This document shows, one piece after another, positions 7,583 to 16,148 of a stretch of 17,834 nt of DNA. This DNA comes from an uncultured Gemmataceae bacterium (GTDB lineage Bacteria; Planctomycetota; Planctomycetia; Gemmatales; Gemmataceae). The stretch spans positions 1 through 17,834 of the forward strand of contig CAKZUU010000077.1 of NCBI GenBank assembly GCA_937922175.1, read 5' to 3'. How positions within the stretch are numbered: position 1 is the stretch's first letter; the number at the start of each line of letters is the position of its first letter. Below the pieces are notes generated by a model. The model saw nothing but the letters and a program-made list of their open reading frames with translations, was not told the DNA's origin and made no database searches. Both the position numbers and the translations under genes were made by a program.

Positions 7583-7665
7583 CGACCTCGAGTCCGCCCC
7601 GACGCTCTCAACAAAGCATCAGCGAACGGGCCTTTCAAAATCCTTCGCGTTGCGAGCAACCGAGT

Positions 7666-7809
7666 TCAACCGCCGGCAGGTTTCGGTCCTTGTTTGGGCA
7701 AATCGAAAGTCTTGGCAGGCAGAGTGGCATCTTTCTTGACGCCATCGCACCCCACCAGAAGCCCCCCAACACAAAAAATGACAGCAATCGTTCGAGCGAT
7801 GTTTAACAT
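7666..7809 (-). CDS. Very small lipoprotein (47 residues)
   Basis: Translating the minus strand from the ATG at 7807-7809 to the TGA at 7666-7668 gives 47 residues. The layout is Met-Leu-Asn-Ile-Ala-Arg, a hydrophobic segment, then a lipobox Leu-Leu-Val-Gly-Cys21 followed by Asp-Gly and a Lys/Pro-rich tail (Pro31-Ala-Lys-Thr34) ending in Pro-Ala-Gly-Gly. It mirrors the neighbouring 61-residue lipoprotein: the lipobox Cys is at residue 21 in both, LLVGCDG is identical at 17-23, and both have PAKT shortly after. This likeness is the main reason to accept so short a gene. The ribosome binding site is only fair (GAGG about 12 bases upstream). It should be anchored to a membrane through a lipidated Cys21. 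No function is known. The other frames here give no recognisable protein. Confidence 0.72.
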   Translation of the reverse strand: MLNIARTIAVIFCVGGLLVGCDGVKKDATLPAKTFDLPKQGPKPAGG

Positions 7810-8016
7810 TGAGTTCAGGAACCTCGAGAGAGAGCCGGTTGAGAAAAGTGGCGCAACACGGCGAGCCGGTCGGATCGGTCGGGATGATTTCCTGTTCGTT
7901 TGGAAACATATCGATCAATCGAATCAGTTGCGAGCCGTTGAAACCTGCTTCGCCGGTCCAAAGAGGAATCATCGGCTCGCAGCAGTGATTGTCCGAGCGA
8001 CAGCCACACGGCGGAA

Positions 8017-8202
8017 TTAATCAACCGTGGCTTTGTCGCGCTTGGCCCCGGAGCCTTCGCCGCTGCCGGAGGCCTTGGTTCCCTCGTCCTTCTTCACCTC
8101 GATGGTTTTCGCGGGGACTTTCGCCTCTTTGCTGCCATCGCAACCGACGAGCAGACTCGTGACGAACAAGCCGGCCAACAGAGCATTGAAGAACTGGCGC
8201 AT
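8017..8202 (-). CDS. Small lipoprotein (61 residues)
   Basis: The 61-residue product begins MRQFFNALLAGLFVTSLLVG and reaches a lipobox cysteine at residue 21 (Leu18-Val-Gly-Cys21), followed by Asp-Gly. The mature part of about 40 residues is highly charged (Lys, Glu) and then Gly/Ser-rich, with no folded domain visible. This is a signal peptidase II substrate and should be a membrane-anchored peptide. A purine-rich GGGAG lies about 11 bases before the ATG. It follows the DUF1559 gene on the same strand, but a strong terminator at 8248-8282 separates them, so it may depend on readthrough or its own promoter. The 47-residue lipoprotein 207 bp downstream looks like a diverged copy. Short lipoproteins next to DUF1559 genes are, as far as I recall, common in planctomycetes; no function is established. 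Confidence 0.8.
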   Translation of the reverse strand: MRQFFNALLAGLFVTSLLVGCDGSKEAKVPAKTIEVKKDEGTKASGSGEGSGAKRDKATVD

Positions 8203-8247
8203 ACGAAGAAGATCTCCCGTTAAAGACAGAAGCGTTCAGAAAACAAA

Positions 8248-8282
8248 GGGAGGCTGGCTCGAGTGTTCGAGCCGAGCCTCCC
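8248..8282 (-). terminator. Intrinsic terminator after the DUF1559 gene
   Basis: The arms GGGAGGCTGGCTCGA (8248-8262) and TCGAGCCGAGCCTCCC (8267-8282) pair over 15 bp with a single bulged base and a 4-base loop (GTGT). On the minus strand the hairpin is followed by TTTGTTTTCT, a U-rich tract. It starts 24 bp after the DUF1559 stop codon. This is the best terminator in the window. Confidence 0.85.
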
Positions 8283-8306
8283 CCCTAAGGTTATAGATGC
8301 AACGGC

Positions 8307-9371
8307 TTACTGGATATTCCCAGCGCGGGTGTCGCCGTCGTTGTAGCCGGCCGCGGCTTGGAACGCGAACCAGCCAGGCGAAGGCGTACCGACAGCACCC
8401 GTGGCCGCGTTGCGGACATAGGTATCGCCGTGCTTCACACCGCGGACGGAACCATCACCAAAGCAGAACTGAACGATACCGGGGTGCCGGCTGCTGAAGC
8501 CCGCCCAGTTTGCTTGGTTGGCCGTGCCTGGCAGACCATTGCACAGACCGCGGAAGGTCGGCATAGTGCCGGTGCCCATCCAGGTCTGTTGGAAATCGCG
8601 TTGGCCAGGATCCGAGCCGCCCAGGAGTTCGCCGAACAGCAGTGTGTTACTCGAGCCGTCGCCCATCGACGAAATCTTGACTTTGGAGCGATTGGTGAAC
8701 GCACCCGTGTACGGACGGTAGTTCGCGCCCAGCGACGCCGGAGCCGCGAGCGAGCCACGTTGGAAGCCAGGACCAGCGACGCCGGTGTAATTCGTCTTGC
8801 CCAGGTCAAAATAGCCCGGGAAGTAATACATGACGACGCCTTCGATGCCATCCGGCGGGCCGGCATCATAGCTGTGGATCAACGCCGCGCAACCTCCCGT
8901 GATTTCGCCGGGGTTGGACGGATCAGCCGGGCAAAGCAGGATCGGAATCGTGGCATGAGCCAGCGTCCAGTCCGGGTTCGTTTCCCACCAAGCGCCCAGG
9001 TAGGTCTTGTCATTCATCGTTCGCAGCGGCCGATACAAGTTGTCTTGCTCGATGTACGGCAGCAGGTAGACGATGCTTCCAACCCACTTGGCCATGGGGC
9101 CGTCCATCCCGTTCTCGTTCAAGTGTCCCGTGTTCGGATAATCGACGTGCGGCTTCGGGCCATGATAGCCAGGCGGCAGATTCTGGAACGTAGATTCGTA
9201 GTTGTGAGCCGCCAACCCCAGCTGTTTGAGGTTGTTCTGGCACTTGGCACGTGCGGCAGCCTCACGTACCTTTTGCACTGCTGGCAGGAGCAAACCGATG
9301 AGGATCGCGATGATGGCGATCACCACCAGCAGCTCGATCAGAGTGAAACCTTGACGTTTCCCTCGATACAT
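8307..9371 (-). CDS. DUF1559 domain-containing protein with type IV prepilin-like N-terminus
   Basis: The 354-residue protein starts MYRGKRQ, then Gly8-Phe9-Thr-Leu-Ile-Glu13, a class III prepilin leader to be cut by prepilin peptidase after Gly8, with Glu at mature position 5. A hydrophobic helix covers residues 9-30, followed by the DUF1559 hallmark Leu-Leu-Pro-Ala-Val-Gln-Lys-Val-Arg-Glu-Ala-Ala-Ala-Arg and Asn-Asn-Leu-Lys-Gln-Leu-Gly-Leu-Ala-x-His-Asn-Tyr. Further family features are Leu-Pro-Pro-Gly-Tyr, Cys-Pro-Ala-Asp, a Gly-Asp-Gly-Ser-Ser-Asn-Thr motif and Cys-Phe-Gly-Asp-Gly-Ser-Val-Arg near the C-terminus. It should be membrane-anchored with a large external domain; its exact role is unknown. 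The ATG at 9369-9371 was chosen over an ATG 11 codons upstream because AGGAG lies 8 bases before it and the leader is then of normal length. A strong terminator follows. Confidence 0.95.
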   Translation of the reverse strand: MYRGKRQGFTLIELLVVIAIIAILIGLLLPAVQKVREAAARAKCQNNLKQLGLAAHNYESTFQNLPPGYHGPKPHVDYPNTGHLNENGMDGPMAKWVGSIVYLLPYIEQDNLYRPLRTMNDKTYLGAWWETNPDWTLAHATIPILLCPADPSNPGEITGGCAALIHSYDAGPPDGIEGVVMYYFPGYFDLGKTNYTGVAGPGFQRGSLAAPASLGANYRPYTGAFTNRSKVKISSMGDGSSNTLLFGELLGGSDPGQRDFQQTWMGTGTMPTFRGLCNGLPGTANQANWAGFSSRHPGIVQFCFGDGSVRGVKHGDTYVRNAATGAVGTPSPGWFAFQAAAGYNDGDTRAGNIQ

Positions 9372-9822
9372 AGAACGAACTCCTGTAAAAAAGGAACAAA
9401 ACAAAAAACTAGGGAGAGATTACCCAACCCGAACGAACCAAACCTCTCGGATCGGAGTATAAGCCTTAAGAATACCTGTCGCCGCCATCCACCGCCCGTT
9501 GTTCCTAAAACCTATCGAAACATAAGACACGATAAAGCTCTTCGGAACGCGGACCGCGAAAACATTGTGAGCCTAAACCGCTTCGTCACCGACTTCAAGA
9601 GCAAATTTCATATTTTTCGCGTTTTTGCCACAAATTCGCGTCAATCTCAGCTCTGCTGCGGTGCACGGAAAATTTACGCCCCGGTCAACAATTCTTCACA
9701 CTGATATACGAACTCGGAGGCTACGTCGGCGAGAATTATTCCCAAATTTCTGAACAATGCATCGTGAACCGACCGTCCAAGATGATCGACGAGCCAAGCC
9801 CTGTGGGGTTCCGCCTGAGGAA
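9372..9822. other. Intergenic region between gltD and the DUF1559 gene
   Basis: These 451 bp hold no gene I can support. The segment next to the DUF1559 start contains its AGGAG ribosome binding site and a TATACT (minus strand, 9456-9461) that could be a -10 box, but I see no matching -35. The stretch around 9590-9740 is clearly richer in A and T than the flanks, as expected for a regulatory region. No convincing U-tailed terminator follows gltD; a GTTCC...GGAAC mini-hairpin near its stop codon is too short. Confidence 0.5.
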
Positions 9823-11310
9823 CTAAGGCAAGTCCGTTCGCCCCATGAGGAAGCGGTCGCATTCACGAGCTGCTCCTCGACCCTCGTTAATGGCCCAGAC
9901 AACCAGACTTTGACCCCGACGAACGTCACCCGCTGCAAAAACACCCGGGACGTTGGTTGCAAACCGACCGTAAGCGGCTTTCGCATTGGTCCTTTCGTCA
10001 CGCTGCACGCCGAGTTGGTCGAGCAAGGTCGGTTCCGGACCGCTGAAACCCAAGGCCAAGAGCACCAGCTGAGTGGGAAAAACCTCCTCGGTCCCTGGAA
10101 TGATTCTCGGCACCGGACGACCGTTGTCTCGGACCCACTCGACCCGCGCGGTGTGGATTGCCTTGATATGCCCCTGTTCGTCCCCTTCGAAGCGAGTCGT
10201 TTGGATGGCGTAGCGGCGGGGGTCATCGCCGAAGCGGGCGGCGGCTTCCTCTTGCCCGTAGTCGAGTCGATACACCCGAGGCCATTGCGGCCACGGATTG
10301 TCCGGAGCCCGAGTCAGGGGCGGTTTGGGCACAATTTCCAGTTGTAAGATGCTGCGGCAGCCGTGCCTCAATGCGGTCCCGACGCAATCGGTCCCCGTGT
10401 CGCCTCCCCCAATCACGACGACATCTTTGTCCTTCGCCGAGATGTAGTTGCCATCTTGATGCCGGCTGTCCAGAAGGCTCTTGGTGTTGGCATGGAGAAA
10501 CTCCATCGCGAAATGGATGCCTTTTAATTCGCGACCCGGAGTTTTTGTGAAGAAATCGTTCGGGCGTGTCGCCCCACAACACAAGACGATGGCGTCGAAT
10601 TCTCGTCGGAGTTTATCGACGGGCCAGTCTTTCCCCACTTCGCAATGGGTCACGAAGTGGACGCCTTCAGCGGCCATCAGATCGACACGCCGCTGGACAT
10701 AGCGCTTGTCCAGCTTCATGTTCGGGATGCCGTACATCAGCAATCCGCCGATCCGGTCGGCACGTTCGAAGACGGTGACGTGGTGCCCTGCTTTGTTGAG
10801 TTGGTCGGCACAGGCTAAACCCGCGGGGCCGGAGCCGATAACGGCGACCCGTTTGCCGGTGCGACGAGCGGGAGGGTTCGGCACGATCCAACCTTGCTCG
10901 AAGGCATGATCGATGATCGCACACTCGATACTTTTGATCGTGACGGGTGGTTCGGTCATGCCCAAGACGCACGAACCTTCACAGGGCGCCGGACAGACGC
11001 GGCCCGTGAACTCGGGAAAGTTATTGGTGAGGGCGAGCCGCTCGTAAGCCTCGCGCCACAAACCTCGATAGACGAGATCGTTCCACTCGGGGATGAGGTT
11101 GTTGATGGGGCAGCCGGAGGCCATACCGGCCAAGAGGGTGCCGGTGTGACAAAAAGGCACGCCGCAATCCATGCATCGGGCACCCTGTTGCCGCAACGAC
11201 TCCTCGTCGGCGTGACCATGAAACTCTTGCCAATGATGGACCCGTTCCAAAGGATCCAAAGCGAGGGGCAGTTGGCGAGGGTATTCGAGAAAGCCTGTCG
11301 GCTTGCCCAT
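9823..11310 (-). CDS. gltD: Glutamate synthase (NADPH) small subunit
   Basis: GltD takes electrons from NADPH via FAD and passes them through iron-sulfur clusters to GltB, which makes glutamate from glutamine and 2-oxoglutarate. At 495 residues the length is normal. An N-terminal cysteine-rich region (Cys46, Cys49, Cys54, Cys67, then Cys106, Cys110, Cys114) provides the 4Fe-4S ligands. The FAD site GSGPAG is at 159-164 and the NADPH site GGGDTGTD at 301-308. A terminal Gly-Val-Phe-Ala-Ala-Gly-Asp-Val-Arg-Arg-Gly-Gln-Ser-Leu-Val-Val-Trp-Ala-Ile-x-Glu-Gly motif contacts FAD in the family. The ATG is preceded by GGGAG at 8 bases. It lies 57 bp downstream of gltB on the same strand, so the two are almost certainly co-transcribed and form the alpha-beta enzyme. 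Related GltD-like beta subunits serve other oxidoreductases, but the gltB neighbour settles the assignment. Confidence 0.97.
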   Translation of the reverse strand: MGKPTGFLEYPRQLPLALDPLERVHHWQEFHGHADEESLRQQGARCMDCGVPFCHTGTLLAGMASGCPINNLIPEWNDLVYRGLWREAYERLALTNNFPEFTGRVCPAPCEGSCVLGMTEPPVTIKSIECAIIDHAFEQGWIVPNPPARRTGKRVAVIGSGPAGLACADQLNKAGHHVTVFERADRIGGLLMYGIPNMKLDKRYVQRRVDLMAAEGVHFVTHCEVGKDWPVDKLRREFDAIVLCCGATRPNDFFTKTPGRELKGIHFAMEFLHANTKSLLDSRHQDGNYISAKDKDVVVIGGGDTGTDCVGTALRHGCRSILQLEIVPKPPLTRAPDNPWPQWPRVYRLDYGQEEAAARFGDDPRRYAIQTTRFEGDEQGHIKAIHTARVEWVRDNGRPVPRIIPGTEEVFPTQLVLLALGFSGPEPTLLDQLGVQRDERTNAKAAYGRFATNVPGVFAAGDVRRGQSLVVWAINEGRGAARECDRFLMGRTDLP

Positions 11311-11367
11311 CAGTTGATCTCCCGAAAACGTGAGTTCCGATCGCAGTTCGTGCGCTTCGGCCGGGTG

Positions 11368-14300
11368 TCATTTGCCACCGATCCGAGCGGCATCCTGGGC
11401 GTTCGCCTCGAAGGCAGCCATCACCGCTTCGTCTTCTGACAATCCCTCGTCGCGCAATCGCCGTTGAGTCTCGATGACGCGACGATAGTCGTTGGGGTAG
11501 ACTTTCCAGAATTTCGGGGCCAAACGAGCCCAATCCGTGAGAACTTGTTTCGATCGGGAACTGTGCGTGTAGTCAAAGTGTTTCTGCACCAGCGAATGGA
11601 CCAGAGCGAATTCCTCGCCGTCTTCAAGGCGGAACAGCCGCACCATTTCCTGATTGCACAATGCCGGGAAGGCGTCGTGCTCATCGAGGACATACGCGAC
11701 TCCGCCGGACATCCCTGCAGCGAAATTTTTCCCGGTCGGTCCGAGAACAACGACGCGCCCACCGGTCATGTATTCGCAACCATGATCACCGACGGCTAAG
11801 ACGACCGCATCGACACCGGAATTGCGGACGCAGAATCGCTCCCCGGCCATGCCGTCGATGTAGGCTTCGCCGCTGGTGGCTCCGTAGAAGGCAACGTTGC
11901 CGATGATCACATTCTCCATCGGATCGAAGGTTGACGAGCGGGGCGGGTAAACAATGATCTTTCCGCCGCTCAGCCCCTTGCCCAGGTAGTCGTTGGCGTC
12001 CCCCTCGAGAATCAAGGTCATGCCTCGCGGAATGAACGCACCGAAGCTCTGACCGGCGGAGCCATGAAAGTGCAGTTTGATCGTGTCATCGGGCAAACCG
12101 GCAGCACCGTATTTGCGAGTGATCTCGCTTCCCACCATCGTGCCGACCACCCGGTTGACGTTGCGGATCGTCAACGTGCGTTCGACCTTCTCGCCGTGGT
12201 CGATCGCCGGACGGCAAATGGGGAGCAGCGTGGTCAGGTCCAATGACCGCTCCAGCCCGTGGTCTTGAGTCTGTTGGCAGTAACGGCCCACGCTGTCGCT
12301 GATTTCTTCGGGCATCTGCAAGATGTTCGACAGGTCGATTCCCTTGGTCTTGAAATGCTCGATCGCTCGCTCCTGCTCCAAGCGATCGCTTCGACCTACC
12401 ATTTCCTCGAAGCGGCGGAACCCCAATTGGGCCATCCACTCACGGACTTCTTGGGCGACAAATCTCATGAAATTTTCGACATGTTCGGGCGACCCGGCAA
12501 ACTTGGCCCTCAGCCGCGGATCCTGCGTGGCAATTCCCACCGGGCAGGTGTTGAGATGACACACACGCATCATGATGCAGCCCATCGCGACCAGGGGCGC
12601 GGTGGCGAAACCAAACTCCTCGGCACCCAATAAGGCACCGATGACCACGTCGCGGCCGGTTTTCAATTGACCATCGACCTCGACGACGATGCGGCTGCGG
12701 AGGTCGTTGAGCAGCAAGGTTTGCTGAGTCTCGGCGAGGCCAAGCTCCCATGGAATACCGGCGTGCTTGATGCTCGTCAAAGGGCTGGCTCCCGTGCCCC
12801 CGTCGTGACCGGAAATCAACCCCACGTCCGCCTGGGCCTTGGCGACGCCTGCGGCGATGGTGCCGACTCCCACTTCGGCGACCAATTTCACGCTGATGCG
12901 CGCCAAAGGATTGGCGTTCTTCAGATCATGGATTAACTCAGCCAGGTCTTCGATGGAGTAAATATCATGGTGCGGCGGAGGTGAAATCAACCCGACACCG
13001 GGAGTCGAGTGCCGGACCTTGGCAATCCAAGGATACACCTTGTGCCCCGGGAGTTGCCCGCCTTCGCCGGGCTTGGCTCCTTGCGCCATCTTGATCTGGA
13101 GTTCCTTGGCATTGACCAGATACAAGCTCGTCACGCCGAAGCGCCCCGAAGCGACTTGTTTGATTGCCGAGTTCTTCGAATCGCCCCGTTCATTGGTCCA
13201 GAGGTAGCGCTCGGGATCTTCACCTCCCTCGCCCGTGTTGCTTTTGCCACCGATGCGATTCATCGCGATGGCCAACGTCTCATGGGCTTCTTGACTGATC
13301 GAGCCATACGACATGGCCCCCGATTTGAAACGCCTCATGATCGATTCCACCGGTTCGACCTCCTCGATCGGAACCGGAGGCGCGTCCAACCGGAACTTCA
13401 GCAACCCCCGAAGCGTGCAGAGATGTTCGGCCTGTTGATCGATGAGACGACTGTATTCCTTGAACACCTGGTAGTTGCCGGTGCGGCAGGCGTATTGCAA
13501 TTTGTGCACGCTTTCCGGGTTGAACAAATGAAATTCGCCTTCCTTGCGCCACTGATATTGCCCGCTGATCTCCAACGTCCGAGTTCGCTCGGGGACAACG
13601 GGGAAGGCCCGCCGATGCCGAGCCTTGATGTCCTCGAAGATTCCATCCAGCCCGATCCCGCCGATCCGGCTGGGCGTCCAGGTGAAGTACTTGTCAATCA
13701 AATCTTTGTTCAGACCGACGGCTTCAAAAATTTGCGCTCCGCAATAGCTTTGCACGCACGAGACGCCCATCTTGGACATGACTTTGACGACGCCTTTATT
13801 GGCCGCCTTGATGAAGTTTTTGATGGCTTTATTCAGTAACGCGGCGTGATGAGTTTCGGCGGTCGGATCCTTGTATCCGTTGCCTTGACCGTTTCCGTGA
13901 TGACCTTCGGATCGATGACCATGACCATTTTTCAACGCCGCGACTTCCGAGGCGAAGATCATCCCTTCGCGGATCATGCCGTCGAGCGTTTCAAAGGCCA
14001 GATAAGGGTTGATGGCCGCTGCCCCGTAGCCGATGAGCAGCGCGAAGTGATGCACTTCCCTCGGTTCGCCACTCTCCAACACGAGACCGACATGGGTGCG
14101 CTTGCCATTCTTGATCAGGTGATGGTGCACGGCGGAGACGGCGAGCAGCGCGGGAATCGCCGCATTTTCGCGATTGACGCCGCGGTCACTGAGAATCAGG
14201 ATGGAATTGCCGTCCTGAGTCGCCTCGTCGGCTTGCATGCACAAGAATTGCAAGGCGAGTTCCAGACCCCGAACTCCCTGACGGATGTTGAAAGTGATCG

Positions 14301-16089
14301 GCAACGTGATCGATTTGAATCCGCCCGGCCCCGTGCCATCCAACGCCCGAATCTTTTCCAACTCCTGGTTCGATAAAATCGGCGATTTGATCTTGATGAC
14401 GCGGGCGGATTCAGGCCCCGGCTCCAACAGGTTTTGTTCACCTCCGACGCACTGATCCATTGACATGATGATCTCTTCGCGAATCGCATCCACCGGGGGA
14501 TTCGTGACCTGAGCGAAGAGTTGTTTGAAATAGTTATAAAGCAACTGCGGCTTGTCACTTAGCACGGCCAAGGGCGTGTCCGTGCCCATAGACCCGATCG
14601 GTTCGTTGGCGGTCTCGGCCATCGGTGCCATGATGAGGCGGACATCTTCATGACTGTAGCCGAAGGCACGCTGCCGACGTCGCAGCGTCTCGAAATCCGT
14701 GCCATAGACTTCCGGCGCTTCGGGCAAGTCCTCGAGGCGGATCAAATGACGTTCGAGCCATTCCGCATACGGATATTCGGAGGCGATGCGGTGTTTCAAT
14801 TCTCCGTCGTCGATGACCCGACCCTGCTCCAAATCGACGAGAAACATCTTGCCGGGTTGAAGTCGGCCTTTGTGAAGAACTCGATCCGGCGGCACATCCA
14901 ACACGCCGACTTCGCTCGCCATGATGACCAGATCGTCCTTGGTGATGTAATATCGCGATGGGCGCAAACCGTTCCGGTCGAGCACCGCCCCGATCTGCTT
15001 GCCATCGGTGAATGCGATCGACGCCGGGCCATCCCAGGGCTCCATCATACACGCATGAAACTCGTAGAATGCGCGCTTCTCCGGCGTCATGTGCGGATCG
15101 GCGTACAACGGTTCGGGGATCATCATCATCATCGCATGCGGCAGCGATCGCCCGGCTAATACGAGCAATTCCAAGGCGTTGTCGAACATCGCCGAATCGC
15201 TGCCCGACTCATCGATGATCGGCAGGATCTTCTTGATGTCCTCGCCGAATAATTCCGATCGGAACATCGTCTCGCGGGCGTGCATCCAACCGATGTTGCC
15301 TCGGAGCGTATTGATCTCGCCGTTGTGCGCGATGTAGCGATACGGATGCGCCCGTGCCCAATTTGGGAAGGTGTTCGTGCTGAAGCGCGAGTGGACCAGC
15401 GCCAAAGCCGACTCCATGAGCGGATCGCTCAAGTCCGGAAAATATCCCAGGACCTGTTTCGCGTTCAGCATGCCTTTGTAGACAAGCGTCTTGTGCGACA
15501 TGCTCGGAATGTAGAACATCTCCCGCTGACCGATGTTGGACGACCGAACCAACGATTCGATACGCTTGCGGATGACGTAGAGTTTCCGCTCGAACGCCAT
15601 CTCATCGCTCACGCTCGGATGGCGCTTGATGAAAACCTGGCGGATTTTCGGCTCGACCGCCCGAACGCGCGGCCCCAAGTCACGGTTATCGGTCGGTACA
15701 GTGCGCCAGCCGAGAAATTCCTGCCCCTCTTCTTTGATCACATCGACGATCAGCCGCTCACAGCGATGACTGTCGTCGGGATGAGTCGGCAGAAAGACCA
15801 TCCCCACGCCGTAATGCCCGGGTTCCGGCAGGTCGATTTTACGCTTGGCACATTTCTCCTTAAGGAACGCATGGGGGACCTGGATGAGAATCCCCGCACC
15901 GTCGCCCATGTTGGCGTCGCAACCGCAGGCCCCGCGATGCTCGAGATTCTCGAGGATTTGCAATCCTTGGCGGATGATGGTGTGTGACTTTCGGCCTCGA
16001 AGATCGACAACAAATCCCACTCCACACGAATCATGCTCGAAGCGGGGATCATACAGCCCTTGCGCTCGAGGTTGGCCAGACGGTGGCAT
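11368..16089 (-). CDS. gltB: Glutamate synthase large subunit
   Basis: The 1573-residue large subunit has the standard order: a glutamine amidotransferase domain (about 22-430), a central domain (about 480-800), an FMN/2-oxoglutarate synthase barrel (about 840-1210) and a C-terminal beta-helix domain (about 1290-1490). Cys22 in DSCGVGF would become the N-terminal nucleophile after removal of a 21-residue propeptide. Synthase-domain motifs include GGKSNTGEGGEDPERY, KPGEGGQLPGHKV and SGHDGGTGASPL. The 3Fe-4S ligands are Cys1171, Cys1177 and Cys1182. The ATG at 16087-16089 has GGGGAG 8 bases upstream; the frame continues to a TTG further up, which lacks such support and would enter the regulator gene. 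An odd His/Gly/Asn-rich insert occupies residues 721-739. gltD follows after 57 bp, and a LysR gene precedes by 59 bp. Confidence 0.97.
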   Translation of the reverse strand: MPPSGQPRAQGLYDPRFEHDSCGVGFVVDLRGRKSHTIIRQGLQILENLEHRGACGCDANMGDGAGILIQVPHAFLKEKCAKRKIDLPEPGHYGVGMVFLPTHPDDSHRCERLIVDVIKEEGQEFLGWRTVPTDNRDLGPRVRAVEPKIRQVFIKRHPSVSDEMAFERKLYVIRKRIESLVRSSNIGQREMFYIPSMSHKTLVYKGMLNAKQVLGYFPDLSDPLMESALALVHSRFSTNTFPNWARAHPYRYIAHNGEINTLRGNIGWMHARETMFRSELFGEDIKKILPIIDESGSDSAMFDNALELLVLAGRSLPHAMMMMIPEPLYADPHMTPEKRAFYEFHACMMEPWDGPASIAFTDGKQIGAVLDRNGLRPSRYYITKDDLVIMASEVGVLDVPPDRVLHKGRLQPGKMFLVDLEQGRVIDDGELKHRIASEYPYAEWLERHLIRLEDLPEAPEVYGTDFETLRRRQRAFGYSHEDVRLIMAPMAETANEPIGSMGTDTPLAVLSDKPQLLYNYFKQLFAQVTNPPVDAIREEIIMSMDQCVGGEQNLLEPGPESARVIKIKSPILSNQELEKIRALDGTGPGGFKSITLPITFNIRQGVRGLELALQFLCMQADEATQDGNSILILSDRGVNRENAAIPALLAVSAVHHHLIKNGKRTHVGLVLESGEPREVHHFALLIGYGAAAINPYLAFETLDGMIREGMIFASEVAALKNGHGHRSEGHHGNGQGNGYKDPTAETHHAALLNKAIKNFIKAANKGVVKVMSKMGVSCVQSYCGAQIFEAVGLNKDLIDKYFTWTPSRIGGIGLDGIFEDIKARHRRAFPVVPERTRTLEISGQYQWRKEGEFHLFNPESVHKLQYACRTGNYQVFKEYSRLIDQQAEHLCTLRGLLKFRLDAPPVPIEEVEPVESIMRRFKSGAMSYGSISQEAHETLAIAMNRIGGKSNTGEGGEDPERYLWTNERGDSKNSAIKQVASGRFGVTSLYLVNAKELQIKMAQGAKPGEGGQLPGHKVYPWIAKVRHSTPGVGLISPPPHHDIYSIEDLAELIHDLKNANPLARISVKLVAEVGVGTIAAGVAKAQADVGLISGHDGGTGASPLTSIKHAGIPWELGLAETQQTLLLNDLRSRIVVEVDGQLKTGRDVVIGALLGAEEFGFATAPLVAMGCIMMRVCHLNTCPVGIATQDPRLRAKFAGSPEHVENFMRFVAQEVREWMAQLGFRRFEEMVGRSDRLEQERAIEHFKTKGIDLSNILQMPEEISDSVGRYCQQTQDHGLERSLDLTTLLPICRPAIDHGEKVERTLTIRNVNRVVGTMVGSEITRKYGAAGLPDDTIKLHFHGSAGQSFGAFIPRGMTLILEGDANDYLGKGLSGGKIIVYPPRSSTFDPMENVIIGNVAFYGATSGEAYIDGMAGERFCVRNSGVDAVVLAVGDHGCEYMTGGRVVVLGPTGKNFAAGMSGGVAYVLDEHDAFPALCNQEMVRLFRLEDGEEFALVHSLVQKHFDYTHSSRSKQVLTDWARLAPKFWKVYPNDYRRVIETQRRLRDEGLSEDEAVMAAFEANAQDAARIGGK

Positions 16090-16148
16090 GTGCAAATCTC
16101 CCCACGATTTCACTCCGCCGGAGCTCGCCCCCGGTGGAGTGCGTCGTC

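Noticed and set aside
7649..7660. Palindrome GTTGC-GA-GCAAC between the dehydratase and small lipoprotein genes, as a terminator
   Set aside because: The stem is only five pairs with a two-base gap and no T tract directly after it on either strand.
7619..7972. A 117-codon minus-strand frame overlapping the 47-residue lipoprotein
   Set aside because: It has no signal, domain or ribosome binding site, while the overlapping shorter frame has a lipobox and resembles its neighbour.
8358..9704. A 448-codon open frame on the plus strand opposite the DUF1559 gene
   Set aside because: It lies antisense to a clear DUF1559 gene and into its upstream region, has an Arg-rich composition without a recognisable domain, and is explained by the codon bias of the true gene.
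15119..15136. Short ATC/CAT trinucleotide run that looks like a microsatellite
   Set aside because: It encodes a run of four Met and one Ile within the conserved glutamine amidotransferase domain of GltB, so it is coding sequence rather than an independent repeat.
15280..15987. A 235-codon frame antisense to gltB, with others at 13009-13839 and 13846-14376
   Set aside because: All fall within gltB, have no recognisable domains, and are mirror effects of its codon use.
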